From Paraburkholderia acidicola (GTDB lineage: Bacteria; Pseudomonadota; Gammaproteobacteria; Burkholderiales; Burkholderiaceae), in assembly GCF_002362315.1 (NCBI RefSeq), contig NZ_MTZV01000001.1, positions 62,001 through 126,000 of the forward strand: a stretch of 64,000 nt of DNA, given 5' to 3'. Position 1 is the first letter of the stretch, and each line of letters begins with the position of its first letter. Positions 1-9,276 of this stretch are shown piece after piece. The position numbers and the translations under genes were made by a program. The notes below the pieces were generated by a model, which did not search any database, was not told where the DNA came from, and worked only from the letters and a program-made list of their open reading frames with translations.

Positions 1-3000
1 GCCGGCTGCTGCTATGCCGATGCGTATGCACACGGGCTACAGCAGCGGCGACCGTATCCGGTCAAACGGATGAACTGGGGCTACTGGGGCAGCATAGGCA
101 TCGTCTCTGCCGCGGCGTATCGCGAGCGTATGGCGCAGGCCGGCGTCGCCTCGATCGAGCCACCCGAAGCGATGGCCGCACTGGAGCGTCTGGTGGCTTC
201 GCCGCTGAATCAGGTGGCCTTCGTCAAGACCACCACCGGGCACATGCCGCCCCTGCTGGCAATCGACGTACAGGCGCGCATCCAGCTCGCCGAAGCCGCG
301 CCCGCGCTGAGCTTGCCGGTGTTGATCGAACTGCCGAAACCGGAAGCCGCCTATGCGGAGCAGGCGGCAATGGAAGCCCAGCTCGCCCGGTTGCTGTGGG
401 CAAAGCTGAAGGCCTGGGCATGGAACGGGACGCACGCACCTGGCCTCGCGCCAGCCTATGTGTCCTGGCACCAGGCCAGTCTGCGTCTCTTGCAAGAGCA
501 GGAGGCACACGCAGCGACGCACACCGACGAGGCCACGCTGAGCGCGCAATGGCACGCCTACGTGCAGGCGCATCGTGAGGATCAAGCGCTGGGCGCGCAC
601 ATTCGCCTGGCCGACACCGCACTGCAGGCCTTGCCCGCGATCTTGCGCGGCGAGCGCGCGGCCACCGAAGTGCTGTTTCCCCAAGGCAGCCTGAGCCTCG
701 TGGAAGGGGTGTATCGCAACAATCCGGTGGCCGATTATTTCAATGCAGTGCTCGGTGAACGACTGCTGGCCTATGTACAGGCGAGGCTCGCCCAGGCACC
801 ACAGGCACGCCTGCGCATTCTCGAAATCGGCGCCGGCACCGGCGGCACCAGCGAGGGCCTGTTCCGGCGGCTCGCGCCACATGCCGCGCAGATCGCCGAG
901 TACGCCTATACCGATCTGTCGGCCGCGTTCCTGAGGCACGCGGAACAGCACTACGCATCGCTGGCGCCTTATCTGCGCACGCAACGTCTGGATATCGAGC
1001 GTGCGCCACTCGCGCAGGGTTTCGACGCGGGCGGCTACGACGTGATCGTGGCCACCAACGTGCTGCATGCCACACGCGACATGCATCGCACGTTGCGCCA
1101 TGCTAAATCCCTGCTGAAAGCAGAAGGCCGCCTGTTGCTCAATGAAATGGAGGGCACCAGTGTCTTCGCGCATCTGACCTTTGGCCTGCTGGAGGGCTGG
1201 TGGCTGGCGCAGGATCAGGCGTTGCGTATTCCCGGCACGCCGGCGCTGAGCTGGACGCGCTGGCAGGACGTTCTGACGGCCGAAGGTTTCCGCCAGGTTG
1301 TGGCGCCTGCGTTCGACGCACACCGCTTCGGTCAGCAGATTGTCGAGGCGAGTAGTGATGGGGTAATCCGGGTGCAGACTGCAGTGGCGTCGTCATCGTC
1401 ATCTGCGTCTGCAGCGGCATCTTCATCTGCATCCGCGTTTGCACCGGCATTTGCATCGGCGGCTACCCCGCGTGCCGCGCGCCCAGCATCAGCGCCGCCG
1501 CGCGCACGCGCTGCTGCTGCGGGAATCGGTCGCCCGCAGCTCAAGGTGCGCCAGGCCATCCGCGAGAGCGTGATGCAGGCACTGAAGATGAGCGCCGACC
1601 AGTTGCAGGACGACCAGGCGTTCATGTCCTATGGCGTGGACTCAATCACTGGTGTGGCTCTGGTCAATACGATCAATGGGCAATTGGGCCTGCGCCTGCC
1701 GACTACCGTGCTATTCGACTACAGCACGATCGACCAGCTAAGCGCGCACATCAGCACCCAGTACGCGCCGCAGCTTGGCAACATCGAGCCGGAGCCGGTA
1801 ACGTCGGTAGCGACGGTACCAGCGATGCCAGTGGCAACGACGGCGCCCGCGACCAGACCGGCGTACGCGACGGCACCCCTCGCTCCGCCAGCCGATCAGG
1901 CACCCCTGCGGACGCCGCACGTGCATCCGAGAGCGCAGCCGCTAACGAGACCACGGCCGGTCGGCGCAGGCTACCACCGCGTCTGGCTCGACCAGCCGGG
2001 CAGCATCGATGAAGTGCGCATCGTTGAGGACAGCCTGGCACCGCTGGAAGCGCATGAGGTACGCATCGCAGTGCGCGCGTTTTCGCTGAATTTCGGCGAC
2101 CTGCTGTGCATCAAGGGTATGTATCCGACCCAGCCGGCGTATCCATTCACGCCGGGCTTCGAGGCCAGCGGCGTGGTGGTCGCGGTCGGCGCCGAAGTGA
2201 ATCGCGTCGCGCCCGGCGACGCGGTAATGGCCATCGCCGGTACGGAGCTGGGGGCGCATGCCACCGTGCTGACCTGCACCGAGCAGCAGGTGTACGCCCT
2301 GCCTCAGGGCCTGTCCTTCGAACAGGCCTGCTCCTTGCCCGTCGTCGCGGTGACGATGATCGAATGCTTTGCCAAAGCCCAGCTCAAGGCCGGCGAAAGC
2401 ATCCTGATCCAGACCGCCACCGGCGGCACCGGTCTGATCGCGGTACAGCTGGCCCAGCATGCGGGCGCGCAGATCTATGCGACGGCCGGTTCGGCGGCCA
2501 AGCTCGACTATCTGGCCGGGCTCGGCGTCGAGCATTGCATCAACTATCTGGAGCAAGACTTCGAGTCGGCGGTGATGCAGTTGACCCAGGGCCGCGGCGT
2601 CGACGTCGTGATCAATACGCTCGGTGGCGAGGCGGTGCAAAAGGGCTTGAACTGCCTGGCGCCAGGCGGCCGTTACATCGAGATCGCGATGACGGCGCTG
2701 AAGTCGGCGCGCGCGATCGATCTATCGGGCCTCAGCGACAACCAGACCCTGCATAGCGTGGACCTGCGCAAGCTGGGCCGTACTCATCCGGCTGCGCTGG
2801 AGCGGGGGGTGCGCGAAATGGTGCGTCTGCTGCAGGAAGGCGTGATCACGGCCACCTTGAGCCGTACCTTCGATTTTGAGCAGATTCAGGAGGCGTATCG
2901 CTGGCTGGAAGACCGCCGCAATATCGGCAAGGTCGTGGTCAGCGTGCCACCGGCGTATCGCTATGAGGAGGAAGGTAGCGGTGCACGTGCCGCGATCGAG

Positions 3001-6000
3001 CCGATCGCGGTGATCGGCATGAGCGGCCGCTTTGCCCGCACGGAAAACCTGCAGGCGCTCTGGCAGGCGCTTGCCGCCGGCGATGACCTGATCGAGGAAG
3101 TCAGCCGCTGGGATCTGGACGCGCAGTATGGCCCGGACAGCGAGCCGTACTGTCGCCATGGTGGCTTTCTGCGCGATATCGACGCGTTCGATCCGATGTT
3201 CTTCAACATCTCCGGACGCGAGGCGGCCGCGATGGATCCGCAGCAGCGGATCTTCCTCGAAGAGGCATGGCGTGCGCTGGAGGATGCAGGCTATGCGGGC
3301 GCGGCGATCGAAGGACGGCGCTGCGGCGTGTACGTGGGTTGCGCGGCGGGCGATTACCAGCGGTTGCTCGATCGGGATGCACCGGCCCAGGCCTTCTGGG
3401 GCAATGCGGGCTCGCTGATTCCGGCACGCATCGCCTATCACCTGGACCTGCAGGGACCGGCGGTGGCGATCGACACCGCCTGCTCCAGTTCTCTGGTCGC
3501 ATTGCATCAGGCCTGTCAGGGCCTGCGTAGCGGCGAGGCCGAACTGGCGCTGGCCGGCGGCGTGTTCGTACAGAGCACCGAAGATTTCTATCTGCAGGCC
3601 AACCGCGCCGGCATGCTGTCGCCGCGCGGGCGCTGCCACACCTTCGATCAGCGCGCCGATGGCTTCGTCCCTGGCGAGGGCGTGGGCGTCGTCGTGCTCA
3701 AGCGACTGTCGCAGGCGCTGGCCGATGGCGACCAGATCTATGGCGTGATCAAAGGCTCGGGAATCAATCAGGACGGCGCCACCAACGGCATCACCGCGCC
3801 CAGCGCGCGCTCACAGACGCGTCTCGAGCGCGAGGTCTACCAGCGCCATGGCATCGACCCCAGACAGATTCAGGTGGTCGAGGCGCACGGCACCGGCACC
3901 GTGCTGGGCGACCCGATCGAATACCGCGCGCTGACCGAGGCGCTGCTCGACGGTCGGCCCTCCGGTGAGCACGAAGGACGCTGCGCGGTCGGTTCGATCA
4001 AAAGCAATCTGGGCCATACCGCGGCGGCGGCCGGTATCGCCGGTGTGATCAAGTTGTTGCTGGCTTTGCGGCACCGCCAGATTCCGCCTTCCCTGCATTT
4101 CGAACAGGGCAATGCGCATATCGATTTCGCCCAGGGTCCGCTGTACGTGCCCACCACCCTCGAGGCGTGGCCCGCGCCTGCCGGCGGACAGCGGCTGGCG
4201 GCGGTCAGTTCGTTCGGTTTTAGCGGCACCAATGCGCATGTGGTGATCGGCGAGGCGCCGGCGTCGAGTCGGGTTGTGCCGCAGCGTCCGGCTTATCTGA
4301 TTGTGCTTTCCGCTCGCACGCAGGACCAGTTGCGTCAGCAGTTGCAGCAATTGCACGCCCACTTGAGCACCACGCCGTCCCCGCTGAGTTCGCTCAGCTA
4401 CACCTTGCTCATGGGACGGCGCCATTTCGACTGCCGCTGGGCCTGCGTCGCGAGCGATGCGAATGCCTTGATGGAGCAACTGGTCCGCGCAATGGCTGAT
4501 CAGTCGGGCGCGGAGCCGGATCGGCACGGAACGGCCAGCGGCCCGATCGGAGCCGGCAAGGAAATCACCGACGAGCAGCTCAGCGCGATGCAACGCCGCA
4601 TGACCGAATACGCGGCCGCGACGACGCGCGAGGTGGCCTGCGATGCCCTGGAGCCGTTGCTCCACGGCTATCTGCAGGGCTTGCCGTTGAACTGGAGCGC
4701 GCTGTTCCACGGCGACACGTATCAGCGTATCAGCCTGCCCGGCTATCCGTTCGCCCGCGAACACTACTGGGCACCGGTGCGCCAGAGCGCCACGGTCACC
4801 ACCGAAGCCGCGGTCCTGCATCCGCTGGTCCATCGCAATACTTCGGACCTGAGGGGCCAGCGCTACAGCACGCGTCTGAGCGAGGTGTCCTGGCTGCTGA
4901 GCGAGCATCGCATGCACGGGCGCAAGACCTTGTCCTGGGCCGCGCAACTGGAATGGGCCCGCGCGGCGTTGAGCATGGCGCTCGGCCATGCCGAAGCGAT
5001 CCACCTCGAGCAGGTGAGCTGGGTGCAGGCGATGGCCGTGGAGCAGGCCCTGGAGCTGCACATCGACATCAACGCCGAGGAGGGCGGCCGGCTCAGTTAT
5101 CAGATCTATCGCGGCAAAGGTGAGGAGGCCGAGATCTACAGCCTGGGTTGGGGCTGGGTGACCGACCCTGGTCAGGCGCCGAGCCTGGACCTGGCTGGCC
5201 TGCGCGCGCAGTGCACGCGGCATCTGGACGGCCCGGCCTGTTACGCGCGGTTTGCCCGCATGGGACTGGACTATGGTTCGCACTTCCAGGTTCTCGCCGG
5301 ATTGCAGATTGGCGAAGACATCGCCATCGGCGAGTTGCGCGCGCCGGCACGACTCGACCTGCAGGAGTTTCTGTGGTCGCCAGCGCTGGTGGACGGCGCC
5401 TTGCAGGCCAGTTACGGCCTGCTGGACGAGCACGATGAACGCGTGTTGCCGTTCACCGTGGACTCGGTGCAGCAGTGGGCGCCTTTGCCATCCACGGCCT
5501 ATGCAGTGGTGCAGCGCGCGGCGGGCGCCAAACTGGATATCGCCATCGTCGATGGGCAGGGACACGTCGCATTGCGCCTGGGTGGTTTCGCCAGCCGGCT
5601 TGCTGAGGCGCCGACAGACGCGCAGACCTTGTCCTGGGTACCGCAGTGGTGTGCGCGTCCGCTCGTTGCAGATGCTTCGGCTGCCGAGGGTTCGGTTCGT
5701 CGGGTGATCCTGTGTGAGCTGGATGCAACCGTGCCGTTCAGCATCGAAGGCGCGGATACGGTAGCGAAGTGGCAGCACGACGGAGACCTCGGCGAGCGCT
5801 ATGCGCGTTACGCCGAACTGCTGCTGGCTGAGGTTCAGGAGCTGGCTGCCAGCCGTCCGCGCAAGCCGGTGTTGCTGCAGATCGTGGTGCCCGCCCACGG
5901 CGAGGGTGGCGTGCTGCAGGGCTTGAGCGGTCTGTTGCGAACCGCGGAGCAGGAATATGCGTGGCTGCATGGACAGGTGATCGCCGTGAATGGCAGCGAG

Positions 6001-8673
6001 GACCTGGACGCGCGCCTGAGCGCAGAGGCCGCGAGCCTCGCGCCCTGGGTGCGCTATGGACAGGCCGGTCGCGAGGTGCTCGAGTATCTGCAGGTGCCTG
6101 CGTCCGCGACTGTGACCACGCCCGTGACCGTGGCAACGCCCGTCTGGCGCGAGGGCGGGGTGTACTGGATCACGGGTGGCCTCGGTGGTCTGGGCGTGGT
6201 CTTCGCCGAGGCAATCGCGAAGCAGGTACAGCGTCCGACGCTGGTGCTCAGTGGACGTCGCCCAGCTACTGTCGAACAGGAACAGCGGCTCGAACAGTTG
6301 CGCAACCTGGGCGCCGACGTCGAGTGCCACATGCTCGATGTAACCGATGCCGACGCCGTGGAGGTGCTCGTGAAAACCATCGTCGCGAAGCACGGCCGTC
6401 TGAGCGGCGTGATCCATGCGGCGGGTGTCCTGCGCGACAGCCTGCTGCAGAACAAGCGTGCGGAAGATCTGCAGCACGTCCTGGCGGCGAAAGTGGCCGG
6501 CTTGCTGAATCTCGACCGCGCTACCGCCGGACTGGACATGGATTGGCTGCTGTTGTGCTCGTCGGTGGCGGGCGTGCTCGGCAATCCTGGCCAGGCCGAC
6601 TATGCGGCCGCGAACGCCTTCCTCGACGCTTATGCCGTCTACCACCGCGATCTGTACGCGCAAGGCCGGCGCCGTGCGCGCATGGTCTCGGTGAGCTGGC
6701 CGTTGTGGGCGGAGGGCGGTATGCAGATCGACACGGCCACCCAGGACGCGCTATGGCGTGAAGCCGGGGTGCGTGCGATGCCGGGCGCGGCGGGTGTGCA
6801 GGCCTTGAACCGCGTACTGGGCGAGGACGCTGCCCACGCGGTGGTTATGCATGGCGATGCGCAGCGCCTGCGCCAGCTGTTCGTCAGTGCGGCAAGACGG
6901 CATGCGGTTGAGTCCGAAGCTGTGCCATCGCATGACGGCGATCTGCAAGCGAAGCTGGAGTCCGAACTGACCGCGATGCTCTCCGACCACCTGCAACTGC
7001 CGACGCAGGCGCTACGGCGAGAGGCGAAGCTCAGCGAATTCGGTTTCGACTCGATCAGCCTGAAAGCCTTCCAGCTGCTCCTGAACCGGCGCTATGACCT
7101 GGCATTGAGCGCGGCGGTGTTTTTCGAGGAGCCCAGCATTGGGGCGCTCGCGACTTATCTGCTGCGCGAACACCGCAGCGCATTCACGCCGGTTGCCGCT
7201 GGGGCTGTAGAGACGGTGGCGGCCATCGCTCTTGATGTTCCCGACGTATCCAATACACCCAACGCTCCCAACGCTCCCAACGCCGTTGAAGCGCCGCAGT
7301 CGGTCGTGCGCCTGCCACGTGGGCAACGCAAACGCACCCCGGCATTGCGCGAGGCGATTGCGGTGATCGGTATCGACGGCTATTTCCCCGCCGCCGACAC
7401 CTTGCAGGAGTACTGGGAGAATCTTTCTGCAGGGCGCGACTGCATCACCGAGGTTCCGTCCGGGCGTTGGTCACTCGACGGCTTTTACACCGCAGATGTA
7501 GAGGCAGCGATCCAGCAACGCCGCAGCTACAGCAAGTGGGGCGGCTTCATACGCGATATAGCGTCGCTGGATCCGGTCTTCCTGCGCGGCATGGCGGCGA
7601 AGGCAAAACTCCAGTTGAGCGACGAGCAGAAACTGTTCATCGGCACGGTGGACCGGTTGCTGACTTCCTGCGGCTACACCGACTTCAAGCTCGACGCTTT
7701 ACGTCAAGCGCGCGTGGGCGTCTATCTGGGCATGACGGCAGACCGGCCGGCCCAGGCCGCCGCGCCTGCTTCGGCAAGAAACGACTCGCCCGGCACGCTG
7801 GCCGGGATGGTGTCGCGGATCTTCCGCTTCAACGGGCCCAGCGTCGCGGTAGACGCACATAGCGCCTCATCGATGACGGCCGTGCACATGGCCTGCAATA
7901 ACCTGCTGCATGGCGAATGCGATGCGGCGATTGCCGGTGGCGTGTCACTGCTCTATTCGGATACCTATCGAGACGGCTGTCAGATCAACCTGCTCGCGAG
8001 CCACCCGGACAGTCGCAGCTTCTCCGAGGAGAAGGACGGCGTCCTGCTTGCCGATGGTGTGGGCGCGGTACTGCTCAAGCGCTTGTCCAAAGCGGTCGAA
8101 GACGGCGACCGTATCCTCGCGGTGATCCGTTCGACCGTGGCCGAGTCGGTCAGCAGCGGCCTGTCGGACCTGCCTGAGCCGGATCTGGTCGCGGCATCGA
8201 TCAAGGAGAATTTCGCCAGGTCGGCGGTCGACCCGCGCACCATCAGTTATGTCGAAGCCGCATCAGCGGGTTTCCCGATCGGCGACATCATCGAGATGTC
8301 TGCCACCACCCGGGCATTTCGCGCCTACACCGATCAGCAGCAGTTCTGCGCGCTGGGTTCGGTGAAGGCCAATATCGGGCACGCCACCGCGGCTTCCGGT
8401 ATCTCGCAGCTGGCCAAGGTGGTTCTGCAGTTACAGCACGGGCGCCTCGCGCCTTCGATCAAGGCCGCGCCGCCCGACGCCCAGACCCAGCTCAGACATT
8501 CGCCGTTCTACGTGCAGCAACAAGCCGCGGTGTGGCAGCGGCCGTGGCTCGCGATCGACGGCAGGGAAAGGGAGGTTCCGCGGCGAGCCATGATCAATTC
8601 GATGGGGCACGGAGGCTTCTATGCAGGAGCGATCCTGGAGGAGTATCGCGGCCCGGTTCTTGAGAGCGAATAG
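1..8673 (+). CDS. trans-AT polyketide synthase, C-terminal 2,890 residues (5' end outside window)
   Basis: The frame is open from base 1, so the gene starts upstream. Domains by base: ketoreductase tail (1-240, NWGYWG); C-methyltransferase (about 560-1330, EIGAGTGG at 823); ACP (Ser codon 1642 in GVDSI); MDR-type enoylreductase (about 1975-2950); KS (2998-4260, intact Cys 3481, His 3886, His 4015); post-KS linker ending LPGYPFAREHYW with no AT domain; DH (4810-5620, His 4906 in HRMHGRKTLS, Asp 5392 in DGALQ); KR (6150-6800, TGGLGGLG, LRD, YAAAN); ACP (Ser codon 7051 in GFDSI); last KS-like domain (7350-8650). That last KS has Ser for Cys at 7861 and Ala for the HGTGT His at 8260; His 8380 remains. 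No thioesterase follows. Absence of integrated AT marks it as trans-AT. By inference the last elongating module makes an alpha,beta-unsaturated unit, and the final KS does not extend. The product is unknown. Confidence 0.95.
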   Translation, partial: AGCCYADAYAHGLQQRRPYPVKRMNWGYWGSIGIVSAAAYRERMAQAGVASIEPPEAMAALERLVASPLNQVAFVKTTTGHMPPLLAIDVQARIQLAEAAPALSLPVLIELPKPEAAYAEQAAMEAQLARLLWAKLKAWAWNGTHAPGLAPAYVSWHQASLRLLQEQEAHAATHTDEATLSAQWHAYVQAHREDQALGAHIRLADTALQALPAILRGERAATEVLFPQGSLSLVEGVYRNNPVADYFNAVLGERLLAYVQARLAQAPQARLRILEIGAGTGGTSEGLFRRLAPHAAQIAEYAYTDLSAAFLRHAEQHYASLAPYLRTQRLDIERAPLAQGFDAGGYDVIVATNVLHATRDMHRTLRHAKSLLKAEGRLLLNEMEGTSVFAHLTFGLLEGWWLAQDQALRIPGTPALSWTRWQDVLTAEGFRQVVAPAFDAHRFGQQIVEASSDGVIRVQTAVASSSSSASAAASSSASAFAPAFASAATPRAARPASAPPRARAAAAGIGRPQLKVRQAIRESVMQALKMSADQLQDDQAFMSYGVDSITGVALVNTINGQLGLRLPTTVLFDYSTIDQLSAHISTQYAPQLGNIEPEPVTSVATVPAMPVATTAPATRPAYATAPLAPPADQAPLRTPHVHPRAQPLTRPRPVGAGYHRVWLDQPGSIDEVRIVEDSLAPLEAHEVRIAVRAFSLNFGDLLCIKGMYPTQPAYPFTPGFEASGVVVAVGAEVNRVAPGDAVMAIAGTELGAHATVLTCTEQQVYALPQGLSFEQACSLPVVAVTMIECFAKAQLKAGESILIQTATGGTGLIAVQLAQHAGAQIYATAGSAAKLDYLAGLGVEHCINYLEQDFESAVMQLTQGRGVDVVINTLGGEAVQKGLNCLAPGGRYIEIAMTALKSARAIDLSGLSDNQTLHSVDLRKLGRTHPAALERGVREMVRLLQEGVITATLSRTFDFEQIQEAYRWLEDRRNIGKVVVSVPPAYRYEEEGSGARAAIEPIAVIGMSGRFARTENLQALWQALAAGDDLIEEVSRWDLDAQYGPDSEPYCRHGGFLRDIDAFDPMFFNISGREAAAMDPQQRIFLEEAWRALEDAGYAGAAIEGRRCGVYVGCAAGDYQRLLDRDAPAQAFWGNAGSLIPARIAYHLDLQGPAVAIDTACSSSLVALHQACQGLRSGEAELALAGGVFVQSTEDFYLQANRAGMLSPRGRCHTFDQRADGFVPGEGVGVVVLKRLSQALADGDQIYGVIKGSGINQDGATNGITAPSARSQTRLEREVYQRHGIDPRQIQVVEAHGTGTVLGDPIEYRALTEALLDGRPSGEHEGRCAVGSIKSNLGHTAAAAGIAGVIKLLLALRHRQIPPSLHFEQGNAHIDFAQGPLYVPTTLEAWPAPAGGQRLAAVSSFGFSGTNAHVVIGEAPASSRVVPQRPAYLIVLSARTQDQLRQQLQQLHAHLSTTPSPLSSLSYTLLMGRRHFDCRWACVASDANALMEQLVRAMADQSGAEPDRHGTASGPIGAGKEITDEQLSAMQRRMTEYAAATTREVACDALEPLLHGYLQGLPLNWSALFHGDTYQRISLPGYPFAREHYWAPVRQSATVTTEAAVLHPLVHRNTSDLRGQRYSTRLSEVSWLLSEHRMHGRKTLSWAAQLEWARAALSMALGHAEAIHLEQVSWVQAMAVEQALELHIDINAEEGGRLSYQIYRGKGEEAEIYSLGWGWVTDPGQAPSLDLAGLRAQCTRHLDGPACYARFARMGLDYGSHFQVLAGLQIGEDIAIGELRAPARLDLQEFLWSPALVDGALQASYGLLDEHDERVLPFTVDSVQQWAPLPSTAYAVVQRAAGAKLDIAIVDGQGHVALRLGGFASRLAEAPTDAQTLSWVPQWCARPLVADASAAEGSVRRVILCELDATVPFSIEGADTVAKWQHDGDLGERYARYAELLLAEVQELAASRPRKPVLLQIVVPAHGEGGVLQGLSGLLRTAEQEYAWLHGQVIAVNGSEDLDARLSAEAASLAPWVRYGQAGREVLEYLQVPASATVTTPVTVATPVWREGGVYWITGGLGGLGVVFAEAIAKQVQRPTLVLSGRRPATVEQEQRLEQLRNLGADVECHMLDVTDADAVEVLVKTIVAKHGRLSGVIHAAGVLRDSLLQNKRAEDLQHVLAAKVAGLLNLDRATAGLDMDWLLLCSSVAGVLGNPGQADYAAANAFLDAYAVYHRDLYAQGRRRARMVSVSWPLWAEGGMQIDTATQDALWREAGVRAMPGAAGVQALNRVLGEDAAHAVVMHGDAQRLRQLFVSAARRHAVESEAVPSHDGDLQAKLESELTAMLSDHLQLPTQALRREAKLSEFGFDSISLKAFQLLLNRRYDLALSAAVFFEEPSIGALATYLLREHRSAFTPVAAGAVETVAAIALDVPDVSNTPNAPNAPNAVEAPQSVVRLPRGQRKRTPALREAIAVIGIDGYFPAADTLQEYWENLSAGRDCITEVPSGRWSLDGFYTADVEAAIQQRRSYSKWGGFIRDIASLDPVFLRGMAAKAKLQLSDEQKLFIGTVDRLLTSCGYTDFKLDALRQARVGVYLGMTADRPAQAAAPASARNDSPGTLAGMVSRIFRFNGPSVAVDAHSASSMTAVHMACNNLLHGECDAAIAGGVSLLYSDTYRDGCQINLLASHPDSRSFSEEKDGVLLADGVGAVLLKRLSKAVEDGDRILAVIRSTVAESVSSGLSDLPEPDLVAASIKENFARSAVDPRTISYVEAASAGFPIGDIIEMSATTRAFRAYTDQQQFCALGSVKANIGHATAASGISQLAKVVLQLQHGRLAPSIKAAPPDAQTQLRHSPFYVQQQAAVWQRPWLAIDGREREVPRRAMINSMGHGGFYAGAILEEYRGPVLESE

Positions 8674-8744
8674 CAGCGCGGCGTGATGCGTTTGCCGGTT
8701 GTTTTGTAGCGTGTTCGAACTTTTATCCCAAAGGGAGATTTCAG

Positions 8745-9140
8745 ATGAGTGCAGAAGCCAATAAAGCCATCGTTACCGACATGTACGACGCCTACAGCAA
8801 AAGCGATGGAAAACGGCATTTCGGACACATGTCCGATGACGTCACGGTGACCTATTTCGGCAGTCACCGGTTCTCGCGGACGTATCACGGCAAACAGGAT
8901 CTGTTCAAAAACTTCATCCCGCACTTCGTGGAGGTGCTGGACGGCCCGATCGATTTCCAGGTCAAGAACATCATCGCTGGCGACGAATACGTCGCGGTCG
9001 AAGCGCAAGGCTCGTGCCGGACCAAGGACGGTCAGGACTACAACAATTCTTATTGCATCGTGCTGCGTCTGGAAGAGGGCAAGGTCACCGAAATTCGCGA
9101 ATACATGGACACCGAGCTGACGAAACGGGTATTCGGCTGA
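8745..9140 (+). CDS. SnoaL-like / NTF2-fold small protein of the polyketide cluster
   Basis: A 131-residue single-domain protein with the NTF2-like pattern: N-terminal helix (KAIVTDMYDAYSKSDG), a mid segment TYFGSHRFSRTYHGKQ, and a C-terminal strand block ending EIREYMDTEL, as in SnoaL-like and ketosteroid-isomerase-like proteins. The start is set by GGGAG 11 bases upstream of the ATG. It begins 71 bp after the synthase stop and is probably co-transcribed. In other polyketide pathways this fold supplies cyclases, hydroxylases and isomerases. Here the role is open; a tailoring or release-linked cyclisation step is an inference from position only. Confidence 0.8.
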   Translation: MSAEANKAIVTDMYDAYSKSDGKRHFGHMSDDVTVTYFGSHRFSRTYHGKQDLFKNFIPHFVEVLDGPIDFQVKNIIAGDEYVAVEAQGSCRTKDGQDYNNSYCIVLRLEEGKVTEIREYMDTELTKRVFG

Positions 9141-9276
9141 ACCACGGCGTCCGATCTGTCGAAGGCGCTGGTGCAGCCGCGCCCTCGACAGATGCGCCCG
9201 CCTGGCGGGCGGCTCGGGTCGGCTTTTCGCCGAGCTCATGTCCCTTGAATCACTACCTGAATGTAAGAGGATAGCC

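Noticed and set aside
3811..6663. Very long open frame on the minus strand opposite the synthase
   Set aside because: It mirrors the codon pattern of the plus-strand PKS domains, has no ribosome site or domain pattern, and is a typical high-GC shadow.
9155..9215. Hairpins between the SnoaL-like and MATE genes as a terminator
   Set aside because: Short GC stems are present but no T tract follows, and the gene order suggests co-transcription.
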